Assembly: GCF_014174275.1 (NCBI RefSeq)
Contig: NZ_JABEQK010000001.1
Location: 124,001 to 188,000, forward strand
Direction of reading: 5' to 3'
DNA length: 64,000 nt
From: Gluconacetobacter takamatsuzukensis
GTDB lineage: Bacteria; Pseudomonadota; Alphaproteobacteria; Acetobacterales; Acetobacteraceae
Position 1 is the stretch's first letter, and each line of letters starts with the position of its first letter. A program made the position numbers and the translations under genes. Positions 1 through 8,297 of this stretch are shown piece by piece. The notes under the pieces are model-generated. The model was not told where the DNA came from. It searched no databases and worked only from the letters and a program-made list of their open reading frames with translations.

Positions 1-912
1 GTGATCGGGGCGCTGGGCCGTGCGCTGGGCGGAGGCGCGGGCGTGGCCGGGGTACGGCCGGGACTGTTGCAGTCACGGCCGTCGGCGCCGGCGCGGATCT
101 GGTATCCGCCGGCCGATCCCGCGCCTGCGCGGCCGGGGGTGCCGGTGTTTGCGGCGCCGGGGCCGGCGGGGTTCTCGGGCGCGCGACTCGATCTGGGCGA
201 CCGGCCGGCGGCGCGCGTGCTGGACGCAGCCTTGCCGGTTGCGCCGCCTCCATCGGGGAAGGGCGCCGGCCCGGCGGCGGTGGAGGATCGGGCCGTGCTG
301 GCCGATCCGGCGGATTATCCGCTGGGCGCGCCGGTGGCGCAGGTGATGGGCACCTATGTGATCGCGGTGTCGGGTGACGGGGCGCTGGTGCTGGTGGACC
401 AGCATGCCGCGCACGAACGGCTGACGCACGAGCGGCTGCGCGCCCAGTACCTGGACGGGACCCTGCGTGCCCAGCGCCTGCTGCTGCCCGAAGTGGTGAC
501 GCTGCCGCGCGGCGGGGCGGAGGCGGTGCTTTCGCGTGCCGGGACGCTGTCGGCCCTGGGGGTGGAGATCGAGCCGTTCGGCGGCGATGCGGTGCTGGTG
601 CGAGCACTGCCGGCGCTGCTGGGCACCGACGATCCGGCCGGGCTGCTGCGCGACATGGCCGAGGAAATGGCCGAGGACGATCTGGCCGGACCGGACGAGG
701 TCCAGGCGCTGGACGGGCGGCTGGATGCCATCCTGGCCCGCATGGCCTGTCATGGCAGCGTCCGGGCCGGGCGGAGCCTGACGCGGGCGGAGATGGACGC
801 GCTGCTGCGCGACATGGAACGGACCCCGCGCGCCGGCACCTGTTCGCACGGGCGGCCGACCTGGCTGAAGCTGAGCCGCGCGGACCTGGAGAGCCTGTTC
901 GGCCGGCGATAG
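1..912 (+). CDS. mutL: DNA mismatch repair protein MutL, C-terminal part (5' truncated by window)
   Basis: This is the C-terminal portion of MutL, the mismatch-repair coordinator that links MutS recognition to strand incision. The first codon in the window is internal; the N-terminal GHKL ATPase lies upstream. A Pro/Ala/Gly-rich linker (about residues 20-95) leads to the dimerisation domain, with QVMGTYVIAV and then DQHAAHERLTHE. The latter fits the DQHA-x2-E-x4-E metal-binding motif of endonuclease-type MutL, and the supporting motifs ACHGS, CSHGRPT and the terminal FGRR are present. The protein should therefore nick DNA itself, as expected in bacteria lacking MutH. Identification is secure; the missing N-terminus is only a window effect. 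Confidence 0.93.
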   Translation: MIGALGRALGGGAGVAGVRPGLLQSRPSAPARIWYPPADPAPARPGVPVFAAPGPAGFSGARLDLGDRPAARVLDAALPVAPPPSGKGAGPAAVEDRAVLADPADYPLGAPVAQVMGTYVIAVSGDGALVLVDQHAAHERLTHERLRAQYLDGTLRAQRLLLPEVVTLPRGGAEAVLSRAGTLSALGVEIEPFGGDAVLVRALPALLGTDDPAGLLRDMAEEMAEDDLAGPDEVQALDGRLDAILARMACHGSVRAGRSLTRAEMDALLRDMERTPRAGTCSHGRPTWLKLSRADLESLFGRR

Positions 913-1091
913 GCGGCGCGCCGGGCCGCGACGGGTGGAAAACGCGGGGCTGCTTCAACGTCAGCGCGGGGCCCGGGTTGCGTAAAGCGCTGAAAACCGA
1001 TGCTGCTCGGGAGAACGTGAGCGGTGCGTGGCTGGTCTCGGTGCCGGAACGGGGATAGGCTTCGCCATCTTTCACGGACGATGAGACCGAC

Positions 1092-2600
1092 GTGCATCCC
1101 ATCCTGCTCTCCCTGGTCACGTATCTGCCGCTGGGCGGCGCGCTTGCCATCTTCCTGATGCGCGGCACCTCCGAGGCGATCGAGACCGCATCGCGATGGG
1201 TGGCCCTGTGGACCAGCCTGCTGGTCTTTGCGCTGTCGGTGGTGATCTGGGCCGAATTCGATCCGCAGGTGCCGGGCTTCCAGTTCGTGCAGCAGGCGGA
1301 CTGGGCGGCCTCGTTCGGCGTGTCGTACCATACCGGGGTCGACGGGATCAGCCTGCTGTTCGTGCTGCTCTCGACCTTCCTGACCCCGCTGGCGGTGATC
1401 GGCGGCTGGAAGCTGGTGACGACGAGGGTGCGCGACTACATGGTCGCGCTGCTGCTGCTGGAAACCACGTTGGTCGGCCTGTTTTCGGCGCTGGACCTGG
1501 TTCTCTTCTACGTGTTCTACGAGGCGACGCTGATCCCGGGCAGCCTGATGATCGGCGTGTGGGGCGGCCCGAAACGGGTCTGGGCCTCGATGCAGTTCTT
1601 CCTGTTCACCTTCGGCGGTTCGCTGTTCATGCTGCTGGCGCTGCTGGCGATGTGGACCATGACGGGGACCACCGACATTCCCGTGCTGATGCACGCGAAT
1701 TTCGCGCCCGCCATGCAGTGCTGGCTGCTGCTGGGCTTTATCCTGGCCTTCGGGGTGAAGCTGCCGCTGTTCCCGCTGCATGCGTGGCTGCCGGATGCCT
1801 ATACCGAGGCCCCGACCCCGACGACGGCGCTGCTGTCGGGCGTGCTGTCCAAGGCCGGTGCATACGGGTTGCTGCGTTTCGGGGTGCTGATGTTCCCCGA
1901 CGCGGCCCGGCTGTTCGCGCCCTATGTGCTGACGCTGGGCGTGATCGCCGTCATCTACGCCGCCATCGTCGCGCTGGCGCAGACGGACATGAAGCGGTTG
2001 ATCGCCTATTCCTCGTTCTCGCACATGGGGGTGATCGCGGTCGGGCTGTTTACCCTGACGCCCGAGGGCATCGACGGTGCGATCTTCCAGATGTTGTCGC
2101 ACGGGGTGATCATCACCGCGCTGTTCTTCTGCGTGGCTGCCGTGTCGTGGCGGGCCGAGACGCGGTCGATCGACGCGTTCTCGGGCGTTGCGCACAAGAT
2201 GCCGGTGCTGGCGACGCTGGGCATGCTGTTCGTCATGGCCAATATCGGCCTGCCGGGCACCGGTGCCTTCGTCGGCGAATGGCTGGTGATGGTGGGGGCG
2301 ATCCATGTCTCGTTCTGGATCGCGTTCCTGGCGGGCAGCAGCATGATCCTGGGCGCGGTCTACATGCTGGTGCTTTATCGCCGGGTGATGTTCGGTGCGC
2401 CCGGGCGCGGGGTGGTGGCGATGCTGCGTGACCTGACCGGGCCGGAACTGGCGGTGCTGGTTCCGTGCGCGCTGGTCACGCTGTGGATGGGTATTCATCC
2501 GACCAGCTTCCTGCGGGTGTTCGACCCGGCGGTCGTCAATGCCGTCTCGGCCCCCCAGGCCCAGGCGGCCGCGGCGCCGGTGCATCTGGCGGCCCGCTGA
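1092..2600 (+). CDS. nuoM: NADH-quinone oxidoreductase chain M-like (antiporter-type) subunit, apparently outside a nuo operon
   Basis: A 502-residue polytopic membrane protein of the NuoM / Mrp antiporter family, the proton-pumping antiporter-like subunit of respiratory complex I. It has about 14 hydrophobic segments. The central conserved block contains VLFYVFYEATLIP (family Glu), KLPLFPLHAWLPDAYTEAPTP and MKRLIAYSSFSHMG, all hallmark NuoM sequences. Length matches the family. The start used is GTG at 1092; no in-frame ATG lies close upstream. Neighbours are mutL and a chemotaxis receptor, not nuoL or nuoN, so the gene is isolated within this window. It could be a duplicate of the operon copy, the sole copy displaced from the operon, or part of another antiporter-type complex; the sequence alone does not decide. 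Confidence 0.9.
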   Translation: MHPILLSLVTYLPLGGALAIFLMRGTSEAIETASRWVALWTSLLVFALSVVIWAEFDPQVPGFQFVQQADWAASFGVSYHTGVDGISLLFVLLSTFLTPLAVIGGWKLVTTRVRDYMVALLLLETTLVGLFSALDLVLFYVFYEATLIPGSLMIGVWGGPKRVWASMQFFLFTFGGSLFMLLALLAMWTMTGTTDIPVLMHANFAPAMQCWLLLGFILAFGVKLPLFPLHAWLPDAYTEAPTPTTALLSGVLSKAGAYGLLRFGVLMFPDAARLFAPYVLTLGVIAVIYAAIVALAQTDMKRLIAYSSFSHMGVIAVGLFTLTPEGIDGAIFQMLSHGVIITALFFCVAAVSWRAETRSIDAFSGVAHKMPVLATLGMLFVMANIGLPGTGAFVGEWLVMVGAIHVSFWIAFLAGSSMILGAVYMLVLYRRVMFGAPGRGVVAMLRDLTGPELAVLVPCALVTLWMGIHPTSFLRVFDPAVVNAVSAPQAQAAAAPVHLAAR

Positions 2601-3123
2601 CCGGCTGACCTTTCTTGTTTGCTGATCCATCCTGAAGGCTGGGTGGCGTACAGGGCGTGGCGGATTTCCGCCGCGCCGTGTTTCGTTCGAGGGGGCGGTG
2701 GTGCCCCGGCGAACGAGCGGCCGGATGATGTCCCGTGACGATAGCGCAATGGACTCCGTTCACGCTCTTGCGATATAGCGCCGTTATTGATATCGATAAT
2801 CAATCGTTTTTGGGAGCGCGCGCGGGGAGCGACGGGGCTGTCTGCCGTCGATCTGGTGTCCTTGCGAGGGAGAAGATCGTCGAGCTTCCGGGTGCCCGGG
2901 CCGGCGGCGGTGCGGGGTTGCTGCGCAGGTCCCGAGCGGGCTGAAGGCAGGGGGCCGGGTGCCTGCGCGACTGCGACTGTCGAGGATGGTCCGCGGACCG
3001 GCCTGCCGGGTTACATTCCGGATTCGATCCGGAACCGGCTTTGTCGGCAGCCTCGGTCCTGGTTTTCGGGCGGCTTTGGGTATGAACTGGTCTGATCTGA
3101 TCGGGGTAGAGGAAGCGGTATGA
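2601..3123. other. Non-coding gap between nuoM-like gene and chemotaxis receptor
   Basis: About 520 bases with no convincing gene; short ORFs here lack family features. A small AT-rich patch holds an inverted repeat ATTGAT (2786-2791), 7 bases, ATCAAT (2799-2804). It loosely resembles a Fur-type box but lies more than 300 bases before the next start codon. A purine-rich ribosome site (GAGGAAG, about 3111-3117) precedes the receptor. Confidence 0.5.
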
Positions 3124-4830
3124 ATGTTCGGCTTTCTGAAACGTAGTCTGGGGGATGCGGGGGCGACGCTTGCCGCCCTCGATCGGTCGCTGGCGATCAT
3201 CGAGTTCGATCTGGCGGGGCGGATACTGACCGCGAACAGGAATTTCTGTGAGGCGCTGGGCTATCGGCCGGAGGAACTCCGGGGGCGGCCTCATAGCATT
3301 TTTGTCGACCCGGCCTATGCCCGCAGCCCCGAATATGCGGCTTTCTGGGACAAGCTGCGGCGTGGCGAATTCGATGCCAGGGACTATGTGCGCATTGGAA
3401 AGGACGGGAGAGAGGTCTTTATCCAGGCATCCTACAACCCTGTGCGCAATTTTTTCGGAAAGCCGTACAAGGTCGTCAAGGTCGCGGTCGTCGTGACCGA
3501 CGAGGCGATGCGGGCCGCCGATTTCAAGGGCAAGATGGATGCCGTGTCCCGCGCCCAGGCGATCATCGAGTTTACGCCGGATGGCGAGATCCTGGATGCG
3601 AACGATCATTTCCTCGAATCCATGTCGTATCGCCTCGACGAGATCCAGGGCCGGCATCACCGGATGTTCGTCGAGCAGGATCTCGCCCGTTCGCCGGCAT
3701 ATACGGCCTTCTGGGAGAAGATGAGAGCGGGCGAATATGTTTCGGCCGAATTCAAGCGCATCGGCAAGGACGGCAAGGTCGTCTGGCTTCAGGCGTCGTA
3801 CAATCCGATTTTCGACCATCGGGGACGGGTCACGAAGGTCGTCAAGTTTGCGACCGACGTGACCAGCCGGGTCCAGGCCGTGGACGATGTCGCCGACGGG
3901 CTGGACAAGCTGGCCGCCAACAGGCTCAGCCATCGTCTGGTCAAGCCGATCGACCCTGCCTACGAGAAGCTGCGTCGCGACTTCAATGCCGCGATGGAGA
4001 CGCTGGAAAGCACGATGGGGGCGATTTCGGCCTCGGCCGGCAGTGTCGGCAACGGGGCGCAGGAGATCGCTTCGGCATCCAATGACCTGGCCCGGCGGAC
4101 CGAGGTCCAGGCCGCCAATCTGGAGCAGACCGCGGCGACCCTGGATGAAATCACGAATGCGGTGACGCGGAGTGCGGAGAGTGCCAGGGAGGCGTCCACC
4201 TCGGCCTCGGCCGCGCGCGCCGATGCCACGAAATCCGGCGAAGTGGTGCATGAGGCCATTGTTGCGATGGGGGAGATCAGGGGCTCGTCGCAGGAGATTT
4301 CCCAGATCATCGGCATGATCGACCAGATCGCGTTCCAGACCAATCTGCTGGCGCTCAATGCCGGGGTCGAGGCCGCGCGTGCGGGCGATGCCGGGCGGGG
4401 CTTTGCGGTGGTTGCGTCTGAAGTGCGTACCCTGGCGCAACGTTCGGCGGAAGCTGCCAGGGACATCAAGGGGCTGATTGTCAGGTCCGGCGCCCAGGTC
4501 GGGCGCGGGGCGAAGCTGGTCGAGGAGACTGGGGAGGTCCTGGGCGCGATCGTGACGAAGATCTCCCAGATCGACCTGCTGGTGGCCGAGATGGCCATGT
4601 CGACCCAGGAGCAGGCGATGGGGCTGGCGCAGGTCAACGCCGCGGTGACGCAACTGGATCAGGTGACCCAGCAGAACGCGGCGATGGTCGAGGAGGCCAC
4701 GGCCTCGTCCACCAGCCTGGGCCATGAAGCCCAGGAACTCATGAAGCTGATCGGCCAGTTCGAGACCAGGGACCGGACGCGGGTTCTGGAGACCCTGCTG
4801 CCCGTCATGGAATCGCGGCCGGCAGCCTAG
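3124..4830 (+). CDS. Soluble methyl-accepting chemotaxis protein with two PAS domains
   Basis: A 568-residue chemoreceptor that should control CheA kinase activity and so flagellar switching. Domains in order: PAS 1 (about 20-125) and PAS 2 (about 140-250), clearly duplicates of each other (each has SPxYxAFWxK, a GKDGxxVxxQASYNP block and a KVVK strand), a short HAMP-like stretch (about 255-300), then the MCP signalling coiled coil with the conserved hairpin tip [20 protein letters not shown] and [16 protein letters not shown]. No transmembrane segment or signal peptide is visible, so it should sense an internal cue, often redox or oxygen for PAS domains. There is no C-terminal CheR-tethering pentapeptide. 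Start ATG 3124 follows a good ribosome site. No che genes are adjacent. Confidence 0.93.
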   Translation: MFGFLKRSLGDAGATLAALDRSLAIIEFDLAGRILTANRNFCEALGYRPEELRGRPHSIFVDPAYARSPEYAAFWDKLRRGEFDARDYVRIGKDGREVFIQASYNPVRNFFGKPYKVVKVAVVVTDEAMRAADFKGKMDAVSRAQAIIEFTPDGEILDANDHFLESMSYRLDEIQGRHHRMFVEQDLARSPAYTAFWEKMRAGEYVSAEFKRIGKDGKVVWLQASYNPIFDHRGRVTKVVKFATDVTSRVQAVDDVADGLDKLAANRLSHRLVKPIDPAYEKLRRDFNAAMETLESTMGAISASAGSVGNGAQEIASASNDLARRTEVQAANLEQTAATLDEITNAVTRSAESAREASTSASAARADATKSGEVVHEAIVAMGEIRGSSQEISQIIGMIDQIAFQTNLLALNAGVEAARAGDAGRGFAVVASEVRTLAQRSAEAARDIKGLIVRSGAQVGRGAKLVEETGEVLGAIVTKISQIDLLVAEMAMSTQEQAMGLAQVNAAVTQLDQVTQQNAAMVEEATASSTSLGHEAQELMKLIGQFETRDRTRVLETLLPVMESRPAA

Positions 4831-4859
4831 CGCCCTGTCCGAGGGAGTCCTGGAGGAGT

Positions 4860-4876
4860 TTCCCGGCGTGCGGGAA
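4860..4876. terminator. Hairpin between convergent receptor and argP genes
   Basis: TTCCCG (4860-4865), 5-base loop, CGGGAA (4871-4876), located between the two convergent stop codons. There is no strong T-run, so efficiency is uncertain. Confidence 0.4.
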
Positions 4877-4877
4877 G

Positions 4878-5774
4878 CTAGAGCAGGCCGCCCTGTGCCG
4901 CCGCGACGACCTCGCGCGTCAGCGCGTCCAGCAGGCGGGTGCCGATGCGGGCATGCTGCCAGTAGAGCGGCACGTCCAGATGGTGATTCGGCGTCAGGCT
5001 GATCAGGCCGCCGGTTCGCAGGTGCGTGGCGACCAGGGGAATAGGGTTCATGCACCAGCCCATTCCTGCCAGGGCGGCGTCGATGAAGCCGTGCGTGGAG
5101 GGAATCCAGTGGGTGGGCATGTCCGGTTCGTGCCCGAACAGGGTGCGGGCCCAGCGGGCGTGCAGATCGTCCCGCCGGTCGAAGCGCAGGACCGGGGCCC
5201 GCGCCAGGGATGCGGCGTCGACACCCCTGGCAAACCACTGCGCCACGAAGGCGGGCGAGGCCGTGGCGGCATAGCGCAGGGCGCCCAGCGGAACGGTGCG
5301 GCATCCCTGGACGGGCGTGTGGTCGGTAGTGACGGCGGCCAGCACATCGCCCGAGCGCAGGCGTTCGGCCGTATGGTCCTCGCCCGCGATCACCAGGTCG
5401 ACCAGACGGTCGCCCCGCCCGGCAAAGGCGGCGATGGCGGGAATGAACCAGGTGGCCAGGCTGTCGGCATTGACCGCGACGCGGATCGTCGGCGGCCCGG
5501 ATTCGGCGATCTGGCTGGCCAGTCCCGGCAGGGCGGAGGCCATCTCGCCCTCCAGCAGGCGGACCCGTTCGACATGGGCGCACAGCCGGGCGCCGATCGT
5601 GGTGACGCCGCAGGGCTGGCCGCGGACGATCAGCACCGCGCCCAGGCGGTCTTCCAGCGTGCGCACGCGCTGCGACACCGCCGAGGCCGTGACGCCCAGC
5701 GCCGCCGCCGCGCGGTCGAAACTGCCTTCGCGCGCGACGGCGGCGACGGCGGCCAGGGCGGCGTAATCCAGCAT
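4878..5774 (-). CDS. argP: LysR-family regulator ArgP/LysG
   Basis: A 298-residue LysR-type regulator of the ArgP (IciA/LysG) branch, which senses lysine or arginine and activates the cognate exporter. The N-terminal winged HTH (about 3-60) reads DRAAAALGVTASAVSQRVRTLE, followed by the ArgP-type effector domain. The divergent neighbour is a LysE/ArgO exporter starting about 75 bases away, the classical lysG-lysE arrangement, so regulation of that exporter is the natural inference. Inverted repeats lie in the shared promoter, one overlapping this gene's own start codons, which suggests autoregulation. Length matches the family. Confidence 0.92.
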   Translation of the reverse strand: MLDYAALAAVAAVAREGSFDRAAAALGVTASAVSQRVRTLEDRLGAVLIVRGQPCGVTTIGARLCAHVERVRLLEGEMASALPGLASQIAESGPPTIRVAVNADSLATWFIPAIAAFAGRGDRLVDLVIAGEDHTAERLRSGDVLAAVTTDHTPVQGCRTVPLGALRYAATASPAFVAQWFARGVDAASLARAPVLRFDRRDDLHARWARTLFGHEPDMPTHWIPSTHGFIDAALAGMGWCMNPIPLVATHLRTGGLISLTPNHHLDVPLYWQHARIGTRLLDALTREVVAAAQGGLL

Positions 5775-5823
5775 CCGATTTAGCCTCTCTTAATCCGGTG
5801 AAGAGAATTAAGCTGGATTACGC
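5761..5823. promoter_or_regulatory. Divergent argP-lysE operator region with nested inverted repeats
   Basis: Two inverted repeats are visible. The outer is a perfect 12-bp pair, GCGTAATCCAGC (5761-5772) and GCTGGATTACGC (5812-5823); its left arm covers the first codons of argP. The inner is CTTAAT (5789-5794), 12 bases, ATTAAG (5807-5812), the dyad size expected for a LysR-type (T-N11-A class) site. Assignment to ArgP is inferred from position. Confidence 0.6.
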
Positions 5824-5849
5824 GATCGTCCACCGGCATGGAAGCGGCC

Positions 5850-6506
5850 ATGTTGATTCCTTCCGGCTTTGCCAGCGGGTTCGGCCTTGCGGCCGCCCTG
5901 ATCGTCGCCATCGGCGCCCAGAACCTGTTCGTCCTGCGTCAGGGATTGCTGCGGCGGCATGTCATGCCCGTGGTGATGTTCTGTACCCTGTCCGACGTGT
6001 TGCTGGTTTCGGCCGGTGTGCTGGGGATGGGCGTGATCGTGCAGAAAATGCCCGCGCTGATCTGGGTCATGTCGCTGGGCGGCGCGGTGTTTCTGGCGTG
6101 GTACGGGCTTGGCGCGCTGCGGCGCGCGTTTGCCCCCGCCGCGATGGTGGCCGATGGGGGCGGCGGGACGGACAGCCTGGCCGGTACGCTGGGGCGTGCG
6201 GCGGCGTTCACGTACCTGAATCCGCATGTCTATCTGGACACCGTGCTGCTGATGGGAGCGGTGGGCGGCGGCCTGCCGGGGGCGGCGCGGCCGCTGTTCG
6301 TGGCCGGGGCGGCGACGGCCAGCGTGCTGTGGTTCACCGGCCTGGGATTCGGAGCGCGCCTGCTGCGCCCGATCTTTGCCCGCCCGGCCGCGTGGCGGGT
6401 GCTGGACGGGATCGTGGCGGCGGTGATGCTAGGGCTGGCCGGCATGCTGGCGGTGCGCGGGCTTGGCGGCGCGGCGCCGTATCTGGCCACGTGGCACTGG
6501 CTCTGA
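5850..6506 (+). CDS. lysE: LysE/ArgO-family basic amino acid exporter
   Basis: A 218-residue membrane exporter of the LysE superfamily (ArgO/LysE branch), expected to expel excess lysine and/or arginine. It opens with the family signature GFASGFGLAAALIVAIGAQNLFVLRQGL and has about six hydrophobic segments, with NPHVYLDTVLL in the middle as in ArgO. ATG 5850 is chosen because GGAAG sits five bases before it; an in-frame ATG at 5838 would add four residues. It is transcribed divergently from argP and its leader contains the inverted repeats described there. Which amino acid is exported cannot be told from sequence. Confidence 0.9.
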   Translation: MLIPSGFASGFGLAAALIVAIGAQNLFVLRQGLLRRHVMPVVMFCTLSDVLLVSAGVLGMGVIVQKMPALIWVMSLGGAVFLAWYGLGALRRAFAPAAMVADGGGGTDSLAGTLGRAAAFTYLNPHVYLDTVLLMGAVGGGLPGAARPLFVAGAATASVLWFTGLGFGARLLRPIFARPAAWRVLDGIVAAVMLGLAGMLAVRGLGGAAPYLATWHWL

Positions 6507-6605
6507 GAGCCTGCCCGTAAATGCGGTCTGGCGGCGATCCGGCGCGCGTTTCCTGCGCGCCGGTGCTCACGGCCACATAGGCCGCTCCACGCCTGTTTCC
6601 ATGCT
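6507..6605 (+). repeat. Degenerate, right-truncated copy of the 165-bp inverted-end element
   Basis: The sequence from AGAGCCTGCCCGTAAATG through GGCGATCCGGCGCGCGTTTC to CGGTGCTCACGGCC closely follows the left half of the element at 21670-21834. The right inverted end is not recognisable. It sits directly after lysE and before the transporter gene. Confidence 0.65.
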
Positions 6606-6680
6606 CTTCGGGCTGGTCAGGCGCGATCATTCTGTGCTCCGATCGCTGCATGATCGTCCTGTGACGGGGAGTGCGCACGG

Positions 6681-8297
6681 ATGCCTGTCCAGCCATCGGG
6701 GCCGTGGTTTGCCGCGCGGCGTTATGGGGTGGGTTCGGGCCTGCCCATCGCATGGCAGGGCTGGGTGACGCTTCTGCTGTTTTTCGGGACGGTCCTGGCC
6801 GTTTCGGTGCTGCGGGTCCTCGTGCATTCCGTCATTGTGGTTTTTGCCGAAATCGTCATCATTCCCGTCCTCCTGGCTGTCTTCCTCGTGGTCTGCGCGG
6901 CGAAGACGGAGGGGGCTGGAGGTGGCGCTGGGGTGGTGACGACGCGTGACAGCGGCAATGCCGCGTTGGCGGATGCGATGCGGGACGGGGCGATTGTGAG
7001 CGGTGCCGGGGCCGGCATGGAGACGGCTGTCGCCACCGGTCCGGCTGGGACCTATGGCTGGCGGCCGGTCGTCATCATGGCGCTGCTGTTCTTCAGCATC
7101 GGGTTCGTCACCTGGCTGAACGGGCCGCTGATCACGTTCGTGCAGCTTGCCTTCAGCCTCAGCGACGTCGCGGCCTTTCTTGTCCCTTCATGCTTCTATC
7201 TGGCCTATTTCGTGTTTCCCCTGCCGGCCACGCTGCTGGCGCGCCGGACCGGGCTGAAGGCCGGCATGGCGATCGCGCTGATGGTGATGGCGGCCGGCAC
7301 GGCGCTGTTCGGGGAATGCGTGACCGGGCGCTGGTATCCCGGCGCGCTGGCAGGGTTGGGTGTGATCGGGGCCGGCCTGTCGCTGTTGCAGGTGACGGTC
7401 AACCCCTATGTCACGCTGCTGGGGCCGCATGAGCGCGCGGCGCAGCGGATCGCGATCATGGGGACCGCGAACAAGTTTGCCGGCATCCTGGCGCCGCTGG
7501 TCTTTGCCGCGCTGGTGATGCGCGATATCGGCGGCATCGCGACGCTGGTGCAGGCCGCGCCCTCGGCGGCGGCGCGGGATGCCGTGCTGGTGCATTTCAC
7601 CCGCGCGGTGCATGTGCCCTATCTGTCCATGGCCGTGCTGCTGATGGTGATGGCGGTGTGGATCCTGCGCTCGCGCCTGCCGGAGATCGCGATCGGGCCG
7701 GAGGTATCCGGGCCGGAAGACGCCCGCGATGGCGGCCTGTTTCTGCTGGCGCTCGGCGTATTCAGCACCTTTCTGTATGTCGGGGTGGAGGTCATGGCCG
7801 GGGATGCGATCGGCCTGTATGGCCGGTCCTTCGGCCTGTCGCTGGATGTGACCAAATATTTTACCGCCGTGACCCTGGCGGCGATGCTGGCGGGATATCT
7901 GGCCGGCATGCTGGTGGTGCCGCGCCTGGTCTCGCAATTGCGCTACATGGCGTTGTCGTGCGCCATGGGGCTGGGCCTGTGCGGGGCGGCGTGGATGACG
8001 ACGGGGCTGCCTTCGGTATTGTGCGTGGCGCTGCTCGGCTTTGCCAATGCGATGATCATGCCGGCGCTGTTCCCGGTGGTGATGCGGGCGATGGGGCGGT
8101 ATGCCGACCATGCCGCGTCGTTGCTGGTCATGGCATTCTGCGGCGGCGGCGTGCTGCCGCAGGTCTTTGTGCATCTGGCGCGACTGAGCGGGGCGCATGC
8201 GGCCTTCGTTGCGGTCGCGGCGCCGGCCTATCTGGTCATTCTGGTTTATTGCGGCCTGATGTTGCGTCATGACCGCCGGGCGGCGGCGGTGGCGTGA
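6681..8297 (+). CDS. FucP/GluP-type MFS sugar transporter fused to an N-terminal small membrane protein
   Basis: A 538-residue polytopic protein. Residues from about 125 to the end look like a complete 12-helix major facilitator of the fucose/glucose-galactose symporter (FHS) family, with VTVNPYVTLLGP and GTANKFAGILAPLV typical of FucP/GluP. Residues 1-75 form a separate unit: WQGW followed by two hydrophobic segments (about 24-42 and 48-73), resembling small stand-alone membrane proteins common in alphaproteobacteria. A low-complexity Gly/Ala linker (75-125) joins them. The frame is open throughout, so either a true fusion exists or the transporter starts at an internal Met. The 3' end overlaps the opposite-strand gene by 62 bases. 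The substrate is probably a hexose; this is inference. Confidence 0.8.
   Translation: MPVQPSGPWFAARRYGVGSGLPIAWQGWVTLLLFFGTVLAVSVLRVLVHSVIVVFAEIVIIPVLLAVFLVVCAAKTEGAGGGAGVVTTRDSGNAALADAMRDGAIVSGAGAGMETAVATGPAGTYGWRPVVIMALLFFSIGFVTWLNGPLITFVQLAFSLSDVAAFLVPSCFYLAYFVFPLPATLLARRTGLKAGMAIALMVMAAGTALFGECVTGRWYPGALAGLGVIGAGLSLLQVTVNPYVTLLGPHERAAQRIAIMGTANKFAGILAPLVFAALVMRDIGGIATLVQAAPSAAARDAVLVHFTRAVHVPYLSMAVLLMVMAVWILRSRLPEIAIGPEVSGPEDARDGGLFLLALGVFSTFLYVGVEVMAGDAIGLYGRSFGLSLDVTKYFTAVTLAAMLAGYLAGMLVVPRLVSQLRYMALSCAMGLGLCGAAWMTTGLPSVLCVALLGFANAMIMPALFPVVMRAMGRYADHAASLLVMAFCGGGVLPQVFVHLARLSGAHAAFVAVAAPAYLVILVYCGLMLRHDRRAAAVA

Noticed and set aside
750-2630. 626-residue minus-strand frame antisense to nuoM
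   Set aside because: Low-complexity Gln/His/Arg-rich translation without any motif, whereas the + strand encodes an unmistakable NuoM.
2786-2807. Fur-box-like inverted repeat
   Set aside because: Only partial agreement with the consensus and more than 300 bases from any start codon; kept as a note in the gap entry.
2800-5583. 927-residue open frame on the minus strand
   Set aside because: It is antisense to the chemotaxis receptor and passes into argP in another frame. Its composition (Arg/Gly/Pro/His-rich, no domain) is that of a GC-rich shadow.
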